Assembly (NCBI GenBank): GCA_905182355.1
Contig: CAJJBH010000020.1
Location: forward strand, 1-64,000
Source of the DNA: an uncultured Paracoccaceae bacterium
GTDB taxonomy: Bacteria; Pseudomonadota; Alphaproteobacteria; Rhodobacterales; Rhodobacteraceae
Direction of reading: 5' to 3'
DNA: 64,000 nucleotides
Below are positions 38,978 through 48,317 of the stretch, piece by piece; the first letter of the stretch is position 1, and every line of letters starts with the position of its first letter. The notes under the pieces were generated by a model. The model had not been told where the DNA came from, did no database searches, and saw nothing but the letters and a program-made list of their open reading frames with translations. The translations under genes and the position numbers were made by a program.

Positions 38978-39923
38978 GTTCTTGTCCTTTGCTCAGCGAA
39001 CCAAACGGCGGGATGTTTCCCGTTCCTGTTTGATCCCAATCTTCTGTCATTATGTCTTGTGTCAGTGTTTCTTGTGCCAATGTCGCCAAACCGTCTGCGC
39101 CTGAAATCAGCCAGTGCATGTCGTCGGCATATGCTTCGCGCAAAGAGGCGCATTGTTCTTCGTTAAAGGGCACCCAGCGTGACCTACCTAAGTCTGTGCC
39201 CAAAACCCTAAGGCCCGAGATTTCACCACGTTCTGCCAAGATTTGGCGCAACGCTTTTACGTTTGGAGCGCGATTCAACCATTCGGCATCAGTATTGATT
39301 GGTGCACGTTCATCAATGCAAGTTGCCAACATCATTTCTGGGCGGCCTTGATACCGCTCAAAAGGAAGGACGCAAATTTCAGTGTTAGGGAGTGCACAGG
39401 ACAAATCAGTGATTACATCGCGCCATGTGCGACGGGACGCCACCAAATTTTCGAACCCCTCGACTGGCAGCATTCGATGTCCACGCGCCACGCCGTATGC
39501 CATCGCAGATGACCAATACAAGTCCTGCGCACGAATATTCAAAACAATACGGCATACTTGTCCATCAAAGGCGCTGGCGTACCGCGCCATACGTTCACCA
39601 ATTGCTGGATAAAGCGCGCGGTTGCGCAAATTGTGACGCACCGAACCAATCATGTTTTCGTCGCTCACCACCAGCTTGCGCGCACCGTTTCGGGCCGCAC
39701 GGGTCAATTGAATTTGCACGCGACCTTCGGCGCGTGTCGGCGGCTTGTGGCAAATATTCAGGTGTGGCGCAGGCATCAAACCTGCAAACAACCCTTGTCG
39801 TGTGCGTTGTGGCCCCCAATATCCAAGTCCACGTTCCGACAATTGCGTATTGGATCGGCGCATATAGCTTTGAAAGGTGGTGCTGCCTGTTCTATGCGCA
39901 CCAAGGTGCAAAATAACGTCCAT
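38940..39923 (-). CDS. Sulfotransferase-like protein
   Basis: 327 residues. The N-terminus [20 protein letters not shown] matches the PAPS-binding P-loop (G-x-x-R-T-G-S-T-T) of sulfotransferases, and [15 protein letters not shown] and [17 protein letters not shown] correspond to the 3'-phosphate-binding Ser region (R-x-x-x-x-x-x-x-S). Substrate is unknown. I preferred ATG 39923, where the P-loop starts; a longer frame begins at 39989. It is on the mcm strand and overlaps mcm by 38 bases, which suggests an operon. Confidence 0.75.
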   Translation of the reverse strand: MDVILHLGAHRTGSTTFQSYMRRSNTQLSERGLGYWGPQRTRQGLFAGLMPAPHLNICHKPPTRAEGRVQIQLTRAARNGARKLVVSDENMIGSVRHNLRNRALYPAIGERMARYASAFDGQVCRIVLNIRAQDLYWSSAMAYGVARGHRMLPVEGFENLVASRRTWRDVITDLSCALPNTEICVLPFERYQGRPEMMLATCIDERAPINTDAEWLNRAPNVKALRQILAERGEISGLRVLGTDLGRSRWVPFNEEQCASLREAYADDMHWLISGADGLATLAQETLTQDIMTEDWDQTGTGNIPPFGSLSKGQEHDKQERYVAGHR

Positions 39924-40088
39924 ACTACGGCCTGCTCTTTGTCTTAAGGCCGCCCCGTTCGACCATGATGCGGGGATCACACCCGTCATGGCATCACACC
40001 TGTTGCTATCGCTTTAACGTAACAATTGCGTCTTTGTCGGGTCGCAATCGCTGGCAAACCCACTATGTTAAGTCCAACAGGAGACCCC

Positions 40089-40544
40089 ATGAAACTTATA
40101 TTACCCTTTGTAATCGCAGCTTTATTTGCAAGCCAATCTATGGCCCAAGACACCACAGAAACAGCGGAAAACACAGTGTTTTCACAGGATGCAGATGCTG
40201 ATTTAAAACAATTTGTATGGAAAAAGAGGCCGATTGTGGTCTTTGCCGACAGCGATGCTGACCCGCGATATGCCGAACAGATCGAATTGTTGATGGCCAA
40301 CCTGCCAACTTTGGAGGAACGTGATGTGGTTGTTTTGACCGACACGGACCCCAGCGCAAGGTCTGCATTACGTCTAAAGCTGCGCCCACGCGGGTTTATG
40401 TTGGTCATTATCGGACTGGACGGCGATGTAAAATTGCTCAAACCTTTCCCTTGGGACGTGCGCGAGATTAGCCGCAGCATAGACAAGATGCCATTGCGCA
40501 AACGCGAACTGCGCGAGAAAAAGCGGACCGTCAGCGAAAACTGA
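40089..40544 (+). CDS. DUF4174 exported protein
   Basis: 151 residues. A signal peptide (MKLILPFVIAALFASQSMAQ) is followed by the DUF4174 domain: WKKRPIVVFADSDADPRYAE, RDVVVLTDTDPSARSALRLK and FMLVIIGLDGDVKLLKPFPW, a thioredoxin-like alpha/beta pattern. The family's function is unknown. CAGGAGACCCC precedes ATG 40089. It is the one plus-strand gene within the mcm-pcc region, converging on pccA and diverging from the sulfotransferase-like gene. Confidence 0.85.
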   Translation: MKLILPFVIAALFASQSMAQDTTETAENTVFSQDADADLKQFVWKKRPIVVFADSDADPRYAEQIELLMANLPTLEERDVVVLTDTDPSARSALRLKLRPRGFMLVIIGLDGDVKLLKPFPWDVREISRSIDKMPLRKRELREKKRTVSEN

Positions 40545-40596
40545 CGGCCTGCATCTTTAACCGCAAGCAGTGTTGCATTTGCCTTTTCCATGACCC

Positions 40597-42642
40597 TTAT
40601 TCGAACTCCATGATGATTTCATCCACCGCTAGGCTGTCGCCCGCGCTGGCGTTGATCTTGGATACTGTGCCCTTCTTCTCGGCCTTCAAGATGTTTTCCA
40701 TCTTCATCGCCTCGATCGTGCACAGGGCTTGGCCTTCTTCGACTTCCTCGCCCTCTTCGACACTCACCTTAACCACCAATCCCGGCATTGGGCAAAGCAA
40801 CAGCTTAGACGTGTCGGGTGCAATTTTTTCAGGCATCAACAACGCCAATTCGGCTTGACGCGGGGTACGCACGTGCACTTTCAAATCAGCGCCACGTGTC
40901 CGAATACGGAAGCCCCCGCTAATTTTCCCAACTTTTAGAACCAGCGGTGCACCGTCCACCGTCATCGCTGCCAGTTGATCACCCGGCGTCCAATCACCAG
41001 TGACGCGCATACATGTGCCATCATCAAAGGTAACGTTTGCCCCATCGCGATCCGCATCTATCACCATATCAAGCCAGATATTTTGCAGCGCTACATTCCA
41101 ATCCTTACCCACCTTACGTTCGTGGTTGTCCATGCGGCCAGACACACGCGCACGACGGATTTCCATCACGCGGTTCATTGCAGCGGTGGCAGCAGCAATG
41201 CGGCGCAGGTCAACATCTGGCAAGGTCACACCTTGGAAACCTTCAGGATACTGTTCTTCGATAAAGGCCGTAGTCATTTCGCCAGCAATAAAAATCGGGT
41301 GGTCCATCACAGCAGACAAGAAAGGCAAGTTGTGGCCAATACCCTCAACCTCAAAGCTATCAAGCGCCACGCGCATCGCTTCAATCGCGGCTTCACGTGT
41401 TGGGGCCCATGTGCAAAGCTTAGCAATCATAGGGTCATAATACATGCTGATCTCACCGCCCTCGTAAACGCCAGTGTCATTGCGGATGGCAACAGGACCG
41501 GCAGCCGCGTCGCCCTGCCATTTGTCATTGTCCAGCAATGGGCCAGCAGCTTGCTCAGCCGGTGGACGGTAGCGCGTTAACCGACCGATGGATGGCAAGA
41601 ACCCGCGATATGGGTCTTCCGCATACAGACGGTTCTCAATCGCCCAACCTGTCAGTGTCACATCATCCTGAGTGATCGACAGCTTTTCGCCATTGGCCAC
41701 ACGGATCATCTGTTCAACCAAATCAACGCCCGTGATCAATTCCGTCACAGGATGTTCCACCTGCAAACGTGTGTTCATCTCTAGGAAAAAGAAATTCTTG
41801 TTGCCGTCGACAATAAACTCAACCGTGCCAGCAGATGCGTAATCAACAGCCAATGCCAATGCGACAGCCTGTTCACCCATTGCTTTTCGCGTGGCTTCGT
41901 CCAAGAACGGCGATGGCGCTTCTTCGACAACCTTCTGCTGACGGCGTTGGATCGAACACTCACGTTCGCCCAGATAGATGCCATTGCCGTGGCTGTCACA
42001 CAGAACCTGAATTTCAATGTGACGTGGCTGTGTAATAAACTTCTCGATGAAAATGCGATCATCGCCAAAGCTGTTTGCGGCCTCGTTCTTGGAAGACTGG
42101 TAACCCTCTCGGGCCTCGTCATCATTCCACGCGATGCGCATCCCTTTGCCACCGCCGCCAGCGGACGCTTTCAGCATCACGGGATATCCAACCTTGTTGG
42201 AAATCTTAACCGCCTCATCCGCGTCCTCAATCAGCCCCATATGACCAGGAACAGTGGAAACACCCGCTTCTTGGGCGATCTTCTTGGACGTGATCTTGTC
42301 GCCCATCTTTTCAATCGCGCCAACTGGAGGGCCAACAAACGCAACGCCTGCATCCGCCAAGGCTGAGGCAAATTTCGAATTCTCGGACAAGAAACCATAT
42401 CCTGGGTGAACCGCCTGTGCACCAGACTTCTTCACCGCCTCCATCACCTTATCAATGACAATATAGGACTGGTTGGCAGGGGGCGGGCCAATGTGGATCG
42501 CCTCGTCAGCCATTTGCACATGCAAGGCCTGCTTGTCCGCGTCGGAATATATGGCAACGGTGCCAATGCCCATTTTACGGGCTGTCTTGATAACACGGCA
42601 AGCAATCTCGCCACGGTTGGCGATTAGGATCTTGTTGAACAT
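40597..42642 (-). CDS. pccA: Propionyl-CoA carboxylase, alpha subunit (biotin carboxylase + BCCP)
   Basis: 681 residues. Order of domains: biotin carboxylase (FNKILIANRGEIACRVIKTA at the start, ATP-grasp with KASAGGGGKGMRIA, EMNTRLQVEHPVTELITG), a BT linker region, then a biotinyl domain with biotinylated Lys647 in EAMKMENI. It carboxylates biotin with ATP and bicarbonate; PccB transfers the group to propionyl-CoA. It follows the string of tiny lipoproteins on the same strand as pccB, 4 kb downstream. Confidence 0.96.
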   Translation of the reverse strand: MFNKILIANRGEIACRVIKTARKMGIGTVAIYSDADKQALHVQMADEAIHIGPPPANQSYIVIDKVMEAVKKSGAQAVHPGYGFLSENSKFASALADAGVAFVGPPVGAIEKMGDKITSKKIAQEAGVSTVPGHMGLIEDADEAVKISNKVGYPVMLKASAGGGGKGMRIAWNDDEAREGYQSSKNEAANSFGDDRIFIEKFITQPRHIEIQVLCDSHGNGIYLGERECSIQRRQQKVVEEAPSPFLDEATRKAMGEQAVALALAVDYASAGTVEFIVDGNKNFFFLEMNTRLQVEHPVTELITGVDLVEQMIRVANGEKLSITQDDVTLTGWAIENRLYAEDPYRGFLPSIGRLTRYRPPAEQAAGPLLDNDKWQGDAAAGPVAIRNDTGVYEGGEISMYYDPMIAKLCTWAPTREAAIEAMRVALDSFEVEGIGHNLPFLSAVMDHPIFIAGEMTTAFIEEQYPEGFQGVTLPDVDLRRIAAATAAMNRVMEIRRARVSGRMDNHERKVGKDWNVALQNIWLDMVIDADRDGANVTFDDGTCMRVTGDWTPGDQLAAMTVDGAPLVLKVGKISGGFRIRTRGADLKVHVRTPRQAELALLMPEKIAPDTSKLLLCPMPGLVVKVSVEEGEEVEEGQALCTIEAMKMENILKAEKKGTVSKINASAGDSLAVDEIIMEFE

Positions 42643-42775
42643 GGGATGTCCTTTTGAATTTGGGAAGACTGAGTTTGAATTGGAAAACGCGAGAAGCCGC
42701 CCCGCTGATGCGGGACGGTCGATGCGATGTAATTGCTGTGATGCGCCGTGACGCGCGATCTGGCTACTTGGTCAG

Positions 42776-42913
42776 TTAATTGTCGGTTAGTGGAGCCAAA
42801 AGTAGTGGAGCCGAAAGCGAAATTTTTCCACGGCTTGATACCTCGTCGTGCTTCGCACACGCACCGGCCAGAATTGTGCCTTCTGCTGCAAAAATGCAGA
42901 TTACTCGTTTCAT
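42776..42913 (-). CDS. Tiny putative lipoprotein (45 aa)
   Basis: 45 residues, MKRVICIFAAEGTILAGACA with lipobox LAGAC and a short tail. A strong ribosome site, GAGAGGTAGTTATT, precedes the ATG. The tail (KISLSAPLLLAPLTDN) is less convincing and may be out of frame, so the true end is uncertain. It belongs to a set of small lipoprotein genes between pccB and pccA. Confidence 0.45.
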   Translation of the reverse strand: MKRVICIFAAEGTILAGACAKHDEVSSRGKISLSAPLLLAPLTDN

Positions 42914-43200
42914 AATAACTACCTCTCGATTGGGCTGTATTCGCCCATTGAGATAACCGTAGCACAAATTGACGCTGTTTAACATCAGGTAAAGTAAAAA
43001 TTGACGGACGTTGCACGCCCACCTCAGTTCGAGGCATAGGTGTAACTGTACAACCGCTACAGATGGCGCGCCAATCGTGCCCCACAATTAAACCTGAACG
43101 GAAACGCGATACGCCATTTTTACGTGGCATAGGGCGTGAAAATGTCAGGCGCGGCCCTTTCGTTACCAGATCATTTGATCTAGCAGACCGATCTGTTGTC

Positions 43201-43401
43201 TTAGTTGCATTTTCCTGGGTTTGCTCTGCAATAGACCACGTTGGCGCCTGCCCCGATGGCCGCGCCAGTAAGAACACTACCGCTCGCGACAACGGCCACG
43301 CCAACGCCTGCGGCACTGCCAAGCAACGCTTGATCGGTGACCGTATCACCGCAGGCCGCAAGGGTCCCACAGACCGCCACGATGGCGCATGATTTAAACA
43401 T
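43201..43401 (-). CDS. Small glycine-zipper lipoprotein (66 aa)
   Basis: 66 residues. The signal MFKSCAIVAVCGTLAACGDT has lipobox LAAC; the mature part has a glycine/alanine zipper (GSAAGVGVAVVASGSVLTGA and AIGAGANVVYC) typical of membrane-associated helical hairpins, ending in YCRANPGKCN with two Cys. AGGTAAATTT precedes ATG 43401. It could insert in a membrane or form oligomers; function unknown. Confidence 0.7.
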   Translation of the reverse strand: MFKSCAIVAVCGTLAACGDTVTDQALLGSAAGVGVAVVASGSVLTGAAIGAGANVVYCRANPGKCN

Positions 43402-43759
43402 AAATTTACCTGGTTTTGTGTGTGATATTGATTGCCTCCTGCCTCTTTCTTCAAAAATAAGGGATACCAGTACCCCCAGAGATACGACACACATCCGCGG
43501 CACCTCACATAGGCGGCAAAACCTTGCCTGACCATACTTCCAATCGGCGAAAAAGCGGGCAGCATAGCGTCATAAGACGCCAGCCGCCCGCGAGGGGAAG
43601 GGGTACGGAAATGAGCGCTATCACCAATATGGTGACGGTGTGCGGGATCCGTACTATTCGCGTCGCACAGCTGCCCACCATTGGCCAAGCCACATGCAGA
43701 AATGGCGCTGAAGTCGGCCATCCCTTGCTTGTTTTGGGTGATGGAAAGCAGCATTTCGC
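43402..43759. other. Gap between a small lipoprotein gene and a hypothetical gene
   Basis: 358 bases. Minus-strand frames up to about 60 codons exist but have no ribosome site or recognisable sequence. A short palindrome, TCACCA / TGGTGA, is at 43621-43635. Probably a 5' leader and promoter region for the small lipoprotein gene at 43401. Confidence 0.35.
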
Positions 43760-44107
43760 CTATTCCCCAAATGCTTCGGGGAAACTTGCGCGCGCCATTG
43801 AGACATCAATGACCAACAAGGCCTCGTAGTCTTCTGGATCGAAGGTATCTTCTGCCGCGACCACTTCGCGTCCAAACAACCACGACAATCGGCCCGCATC
43901 TAGATTGCCACGTTCAAACGGGTGTTCGCCAAACTGTTGCCAAAGCGCTTCCATAAATCCTGCGTCCGCGCGACGATCCGCTGGCTTGCGGTCATTCTTG
44001 CGCTCACGACGCGAGATTGGTGTCGCACCCTTTGGGTTGGCACGGCGTAACGTAAATTGGTAATCTGTGCTTTTAAGGCGCCCAGGGAACCCGCGATGTT
44101 TCAGCAT
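43760..44107 (-). CDS. Hypothetical protein of the pcc cluster (115 aa)
   Basis: 115 residues, soluble: a basic N-terminus (RRANPKGATPISRRERKNDR) and an acidic, helical C-terminus (GRLSWLFGREVVAAEDTFDP, YEALLVIDVSMARASF). I do not recognise a domain, but the composition and length are those of a true gene. It lies on the pccB/pccA strand between two tiny lipoproteins and is probably part of the same transcript. Confidence 0.7.
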   Translation of the reverse strand: MLKHRGFPGRLKSTDYQFTLRRANPKGATPISRRERKNDRKPADRRADAGFMEALWQQFGEHPFERGNLDAGRLSWLFGREVVAAEDTFDPEDYEALLVIDVSMARASFPEAFGE

Positions 44108-44185
44108 GTCGCTGCCCCCCCAGCCATATGGCCATCAGAAAAGGGGATGGTCAGGGTGGGCGCAAACGCCCACCCTGTAAGTGTA

Positions 44186-44332
44186 TTACTTGTATTTGCC
44201 TGTGTGTACTGGCTCAACCGAAATTGGGGCTGGGTCCAAAACGACAAATTCTTCGACCTGCTGCTCGCGCGCACAGGCAGCAACAACAGCGATAAAGCCG
44301 AATGTTGCCAATAGTTTGATGCTCTTTGACAT
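44186..44332 (-). CDS. Tiny lipoprotein (48 aa) of the pcc cluster
   Basis: 48 residues, found by reading the minus strand: MSKSIKLLATFGFIAVVAAC is a lipoprotein signal with lipobox VAAC, followed by an acidic tail AREQQVEEFVVLDPAPISVE ending VHTGKYK. AACAGGAGACATAG precedes the ATG, a near-ideal ribosome site. The short mature part (about 28 residues) suggests a small membrane-anchored accessory protein. Function unknown; I believe it is conserved next to pcc genes in relatives, but this is recollection. Confidence 0.8.
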   Translation of the reverse strand: MSKSIKLLATFGFIAVVAACAREQQVEEFVVLDPAPISVEPVHTGKYK

Positions 44333-44546
44333 CTATGTCTCCTGTTACTTTTAAATGAATGCTTGGACACGGGATGTGCCGTCGCATCTGTACTCAAGGT
44401 AAGGGCTTCTTGGGAAATCCTTGAAGGGAACATAGTGGAATCCTTGTCCATAATATATCCATCCCGTTGCAATGGGCGGAAATGTGACTCTAAAGCCTCA
44501 GAACGGGCTTTAATTGGGGGCTGTGCCGCAACATGTTGTGTTAGCA

Positions 44547-44954
44547 TCAAAAAGCCTCCCAGATACAGGTCATATTTTTGACCCTAAATGCGTCAAAAAA
44601 TTGGGTGGCGTCCTGATTAGGTGTACCGAATTCAGTTTCTTGGTCTGATAAAGATATAACAACCAAATCACTTTGAAGCTCATATTCGGACATGTAAGGC
44701 ACAGCGACAGACGCACACAGGTGCTCCATATCCGCAGCCGCGTCACCATAAGTTATGTCACCACCAACCCGTGCAATACGCGGTGCGATAAAGCGAAAAC
44801 GCAACCAGCTTTGATTGTCAACGGCGTCGATTAGAACCTCATGCAGTGTGATAGACTGACCAGACGGCACGTCTCGAGCCGCGCTTGAGGACGCAAATCT
44901 GACAGTGCCCAAACCGACAACAGCACCGACGCAATACCGACGTAATACCGACAT
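44547..44954 (-). CDS. Hypothetical protein (DUF6497-like)
   Basis: 135 residues. A basic/hydrophobic start (MSVLRRYCVGAVVGLGTVRF) suggests export, followed by GQSITLHEVLIDAVDNQSWL, RFRFIAPRIARVGG and DMEHLCASVAVPYM. The pattern recalls a family annotated DUF6497 in Rhodobacteraceae, from memory. The start overlaps the stop of the upstream gene by one base (TAATG). Part of the pccB to pccA gene string; function unknown. Confidence 0.65.
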   Translation of the reverse strand: MSVLRRYCVGAVVGLGTVRFASSSAARDVPSGQSITLHEVLIDAVDNQSWLRFRFIAPRIARVGGDITYGDAAADMEHLCASVAVPYMSEYELQSDLVVISLSDQETEFGTPNQDATQFFDAFRVKNMTCIWEAF

Positions 44955-45307
44955 TATACCGATCCCTTAGATCTTTGATATTGTGCACATTTTAGCCAAC
45001 GTGAACGATTTTTTGGGTTTTCCAAAACCGCTAAGATTTCTGCCTGCAGATTTGCCGTGACTTTGCCCATGACGCGCCCACCGGCTTGCACATTCAGAAC
45101 ACCGTCCACGGGTGTTATCTGGACCACAGGGGAAAAGCCGCGCAGGTTCTGCAAGGCCCGCCACAAATCCTGTCTGATCTGCGTCGCAAGGCGCACAGCG
45201 TTGCCACCCGCCAACTGCGTGGTCGCAGCAACGTCAAAACGGGCAGGAAGCTGACGTGAGACCGTCACCTGCCCATCTTTTTTAGTGATATGCCAGCCCT
45301 TAGTCAT
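44954..45307 (-). CDS. Hypothetical protein following pccB (117 aa)
   Basis: 117 residues with a good coding pattern: GWHITKKDGQVTVSRQLPAR, then helical VRLATQIRQDLWRALQNLRG, then FSPVVQITPVDGVLNVQAGG. No domain recognised. It starts 3 bases after the pccB stop and overlaps the next gene by one base, so it is in the pccB operon. A role in the carboxylase complex or its regulation is possible but unproven. Confidence 0.7.
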   Translation of the reverse strand: MTKGWHITKKDGQVTVSRQLPARFDVAATTQLAGGNAVRLATQIRQDLWRALQNLRGFSPVVQITPVDGVLNVQAGGRVMGKVTANLQAEILAVLENPKNRSRWLKCAQYQRSKGSV

Positions 45308-45310
45308 CGA

Positions 45311-46843
45311 TCAGAGCGGGATATTGTCGTGTTTTTTCCACGGGTTCTTCAGGGACTTACCGCGAAGTGACGCAAATGCACGACTCACGCGTTTACGAGT
45401 TGAGCGCGGTTGAATCACCTCATCAATAAACCCACGTTCAGCCGCCACAAACGGATTGGCAAAACGCTCTTCATAATCGGCAGCGTGCTGCGCGATCTTT
45501 TCAGGGTCACCCAAATCGGCACGGTGAATGATTTCAGTAGCGCCTTTGGCCCCCATCACCGCAATTTCCGCTGTTGGCCACGCATAGTTAAAGTCCCCGC
45601 GCAGGTGTTTGGATGACATAACATCATACGCCCCACCGTAAGCTTTACGAGTAATGACAGTGACTTTCGGCACCGTTGCTTCACCATAGGCAAACAACAA
45701 CTTGGCCCCGTGTTTAATGACGCCGCCAAATTCTTGACTGGTTCCTGGCAAGAAGCCTGGCACGTCCACCAGCGTAAGAATTGGGATTTCAAACGCATCA
45801 CAAAACCGCACAAAACGGGCAGCTTTGCGCGAACTATCAATGTCTAGACATCCCGCCAAAACCATCGGCTGGTTGGCAACAACGCCAACAGTTCCGCCTT
45901 CAAGGCGAATAAATCCGGTCAGGATATTCTTAGCGTATTCCTCTTGGATCTCGTAGAAATCGCCTTCGTCCGCAAGCTTATGAATAAGCTCTTTCATATC
46001 GTAAGGGGTATTGGCGTTTTCGGGGATCAATGTATCAAGCGATGCCTCAACCCGACCCGGTTCATCGAAGAATGGACGCACTGGCGGCTTCTCACGATTG
46101 GACAGCGGCAGGAAGTCCACAAGGCGGCGTACTTCGGCCAATGCCTCTACATCATTTTCAAACGCGCCATCCGCAACAGATGACTTTTTGGTATGGGTCG
46201 ATGCCCCACCCAATTCTTCGGCGGTCACAACCTCGTTCGTCACAGTCTTAACAACGTCCGGTCCGGTCACGAACATATAAGACGTGTCCTTTACCATAAA
46301 GATAAAGTCGGTCATCGCAGGGGAGTAAACAGCACCGCCAGCACATGGGCCCATTATCAAACTAATCTGTGGCACAACGCCAGACGCCAAAACATTGCGT
46401 TGGAACACCTCGGCGTAACCCGCAAGCGACGCGACACCTTCTTGGATTCGTGCACCACCGGAATCATTAATGCCAATGATTGGCGCACCATTCTGGATTG
46501 CCATATCTTGGATTTTGCAAATCTTCTGAGCGTGGGTTTCAGAAAGTGACCCACCAAAAACCGTAAAGTCCTGAGAGAACACATAGACCATGCGACCATT
46601 GATTGTGCCCCAGCCTGTGACAACCCCGTCACCTGCAGGCTTTTGATTTTCCATACCAAAATCGGCACAGCGATGGGTGACAAAAAGATCGAATTCCTCG
46701 AACGAATCCTCATCCAGTAACAATTCAATGCGTTCACGCGCTGTTAACTTGCCTCGTCCATGCTGTGCATCGATACGCTTTTGACCACCACCAAGGCGCG
46801 CAGCCTCGCGGCGATCGTTCAGTTCTGTCAGAATATCTTTCAT
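45311..46843 (-). CDS. pccB: Propionyl-CoA carboxylase, beta subunit (carboxyltransferase)
   Basis: 510 residues, typical for PccB. N-terminal half: [20 protein letters not shown] and [20 protein letters not shown] (acyl-CoA oxyanion site); C-terminal half: [20 protein letters not shown] and [20 protein letters not shown]. It moves CO2 from biotin on PccA to propionyl-CoA. Start ATG 46843 (a second ATG is one codon upstream). Its promoter region carries the TTTGCAAA-type repeats shared with the divergent MFS gene, so the ScfR protein coded nearby is the likely regulator. Confidence 0.96.
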   Translation of the reverse strand: MKDILTELNDRREAARLGGGQKRIDAQHGRGKLTARERIELLLDEDSFEEFDLFVTHRCADFGMENQKPAGDGVVTGWGTINGRMVYVFSQDFTVFGGSLSETHAQKICKIQDMAIQNGAPIIGINDSGGARIQEGVASLAGYAEVFQRNVLASGVVPQISLIMGPCAGGAVYSPAMTDFIFMVKDTSYMFVTGPDVVKTVTNEVVTAEELGGASTHTKKSSVADGAFENDVEALAEVRRLVDFLPLSNREKPPVRPFFDEPGRVEASLDTLIPENANTPYDMKELIHKLADEGDFYEIQEEYAKNILTGFIRLEGGTVGVVANQPMVLAGCLDIDSSRKAARFVRFCDAFEIPILTLVDVPGFLPGTSQEFGGVIKHGAKLLFAYGEATVPKVTVITRKAYGGAYDVMSSKHLRGDFNYAWPTAEIAVMGAKGATEIIHRADLGDPEKIAQHAADYEERFANPFVAAERGFIDEVIQPRSTRKRVSRAFASLRGKSLKNPWKKHDNIPL

Positions 46844-46854
46844 CATCGGCCCCG

Positions 46855-46868
46855 TTTGCAATTTTGCA
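46855..46868. promoter_or_regulatory. ScfR/PccR-type half-site pair next to pccB start
   Basis: TTTGCAATTTTGCA: two TTTGCA half-sites within 14 bases, lying 12 bases before the pccB ATG, so it would overlap the ribosome site or promoter. Part of the TTTGCAAA family recognised by short-chain acyl-CoA regulators. Confidence 0.55.
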
Positions 46869-46914
46869 CATGTATATCAATACATAGCGGCAGACCAAAG
46901 CATCAACTGGAATA

Positions 46915-46964
46915 TTTGCAAACACTTTTCAAAGCCTGTTTTGCAAATTGCAAACTTGCAAAAC
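46915..46964. promoter_or_regulatory. Array of TTTGCAAA-type repeats (ScfR/PccR operator)
   Basis: In the gap between divergent pccB and the MFS gene: TTTGCAAACACTTTTCAAAG at 46915-46934 and TTTTGCAAATTGCAAACTTG running to 46964 as CAAAAC, i.e. at least four TTTGCAA/TTGCAAA elements in 50 bases. The direct TTTGCAAA repeat with a short spacer is the known target of PccR, the propionyl-CoA-sensing ScfR regulator in Rhodobacter, and its gene is 1.3 kb away. Confidence 0.75.
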
Positions 46965-47023
46965 TTCATATCGACGTAACGACCCATATGGACAACCTTC
47001 AATCGGGTCCATACCCATTACAC

Positions 47024-48253
47024 ATGCAGAACAAACCCACTATCCGCTTTCTGGATCGCACAACCCCGCCTCATATTTTTACACTGATCGTTTTGGCAGG
47101 GATGTCCGCGATGGTGATGAATATGTTTTTGCCAAGCCTGCCACAAATGGCACAACATTTCGGGGTCACTGATGGCGTCATGGCACTTTCAGTGCCGCTT
47201 TTTCTATACGTCAGCGCGGTCCTGCAAATATTCATAGGACCCATTTCAGATCGCTTTGGCAGACGCTCTATAATATTGATTGGCATTGCGATTTTCATGT
47301 TTGGAACAATCGGCTGCATCCTCGCCACAGACGCGACGACGTTCCTGATCTTTAGGATGGTCCAAGCCGGAGTTGCCGTTTGCATGGTCCTTAGCCGTGC
47401 AGTCATTCGCGACTCATTTGACCAAGAACAATCCGCATCCATGCTTGCTTATGTCACGATGGGCATGGCCGTAGTGCCGATGATCAGCCCCGCAATTGGT
47501 GGACTGTTAGATGAATTTTTTGGATGGAAAGCCAACTTTTGGATGTTCTTGCTGGTTGGCGGCGCGTTGTTTACCCTTGTGTGGCGTGATCTGGGCGAGA
47601 CCGTTAAGCCCTCGGGATTAACCCTAACCCAACAATTTAAAGAATACCCTGAATTGCTGCGCTCCCCTCGTTTTTGGGGCTATTGCCTAGCTTCAGCCTT
47701 TAGTTCCGGCGCCTTCTTTGCCTACCTTGGCGGCGGACCATTTGTAGGTTCCGTGGTCTTCGGAATGTCGCCCAAATGGGTTGGTATATTCTTTGGCGCT
47801 CCTGCAGTCGGCTACTTTGCAGGCAACTGGTATACGGGGCGGAATGCTCAGCGGTTGGGCGTTAACAAGCTTATATTGTGGGGCGCACTCGCGGTGAGTG
47901 CTGGAACCACATTGATGCTCGTTATCTTCTGGATCGGCTTCGGGTCTGCCACCACGTTTTTTGGGCTTATGACAATAATCGGACTTGGTAACGGCATGGT
48001 TATCCCGAATGCGACTGCGGGCATGTTGTCTGTCCGGCCCCATCTTGCTGGCACTGCATCCGGTTTGGGTGGCGCAATTATGATCGGTGGCGGTGCCTGT
48101 CTAGCGTCCCTTGCGGTCTTCCTCTTAAAGCCAGAAACAGGGGCCTACCCGCTGATCTTGATCATGATGTTCACATCGATGGCCGCCGTCGTTGCCATTC
48201 TAAGTGTTTACCGCCGCGAGGCGCGCCTTAAGGTAAGTGGCACCAAACACTGA
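47024..48253 (+). CDS. Bcr/CflA-type MFS efflux transporter
   Basis: 409 residues and twelve helices. TIVLAGMSAMVMNMFLPSLP is like the first helix of Bcr/CflA exporters; the family motif GPISDRFGRRSIILIGIAIF follows helix 2, and AVIRDSFDQEQSASMLAYVT and LSRAVIRD fit motif B. It exports small molecules by proton antiport; substrate unknown. Starts at ATG 47024 or 46988 are both possible and lack a clear ribosome site. It shares the TTTGCAAA-rich divergent promoter with pccB and is upstream of pccR. Confidence 0.87.
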   Translation: MQNKPTIRFLDRTTPPHIFTLIVLAGMSAMVMNMFLPSLPQMAQHFGVTDGVMALSVPLFLYVSAVLQIFIGPISDRFGRRSIILIGIAIFMFGTIGCILATDATTFLIFRMVQAGVAVCMVLSRAVIRDSFDQEQSASMLAYVTMGMAVVPMISPAIGGLLDEFFGWKANFWMFLLVGGALFTLVWRDLGETVKPSGLTLTQQFKEYPELLRSPRFWGYCLASAFSSGAFFAYLGGGPFVGSVVFGMSPKWVGIFFGAPAVGYFAGNWYTGRNAQRLGVNKLILWGALAVSAGTTLMLVIFWIGFGSATTFFGLMTIIGLGNGMVIPNATAGMLSVRPHLAGTASGLGGAIMIGGGACLASLAVFLLKPETGAYPLILIMMFTSMAAVVAILSVYRREARLKVSGTKH

Positions 48254-48270
48254 CCACTTGCGTGTCGAAC

Positions 48271-48310
48271 TTTGCAAAGCTACGCTAATATATCTGCAAA
48301 GTTGCAAAGG
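48271..48310 (+). promoter_or_regulatory. TTTGCAAA-type sites before the pccR gene
   Basis: TTTGCAAAG at 48271-48279 and TGCAAAGTTGCAAAGG at 48295-48310, ending 7 bases before the ATG. These suggest autoregulation by the ScfR protein; the second site also supplies the AAAGG ribosome-binding sequence. Confidence 0.6.
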
Positions 48311-48317
48311 TGACATT

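Noticed and set aside
42624-43754. A 376-codon open frame on the minus strand across the pccA upstream region
   Set aside because: It overlaps the start of pccA and two well-supported small lipoprotein genes in other frames, has no ribosome site and an unnatural composition; treated as chance.
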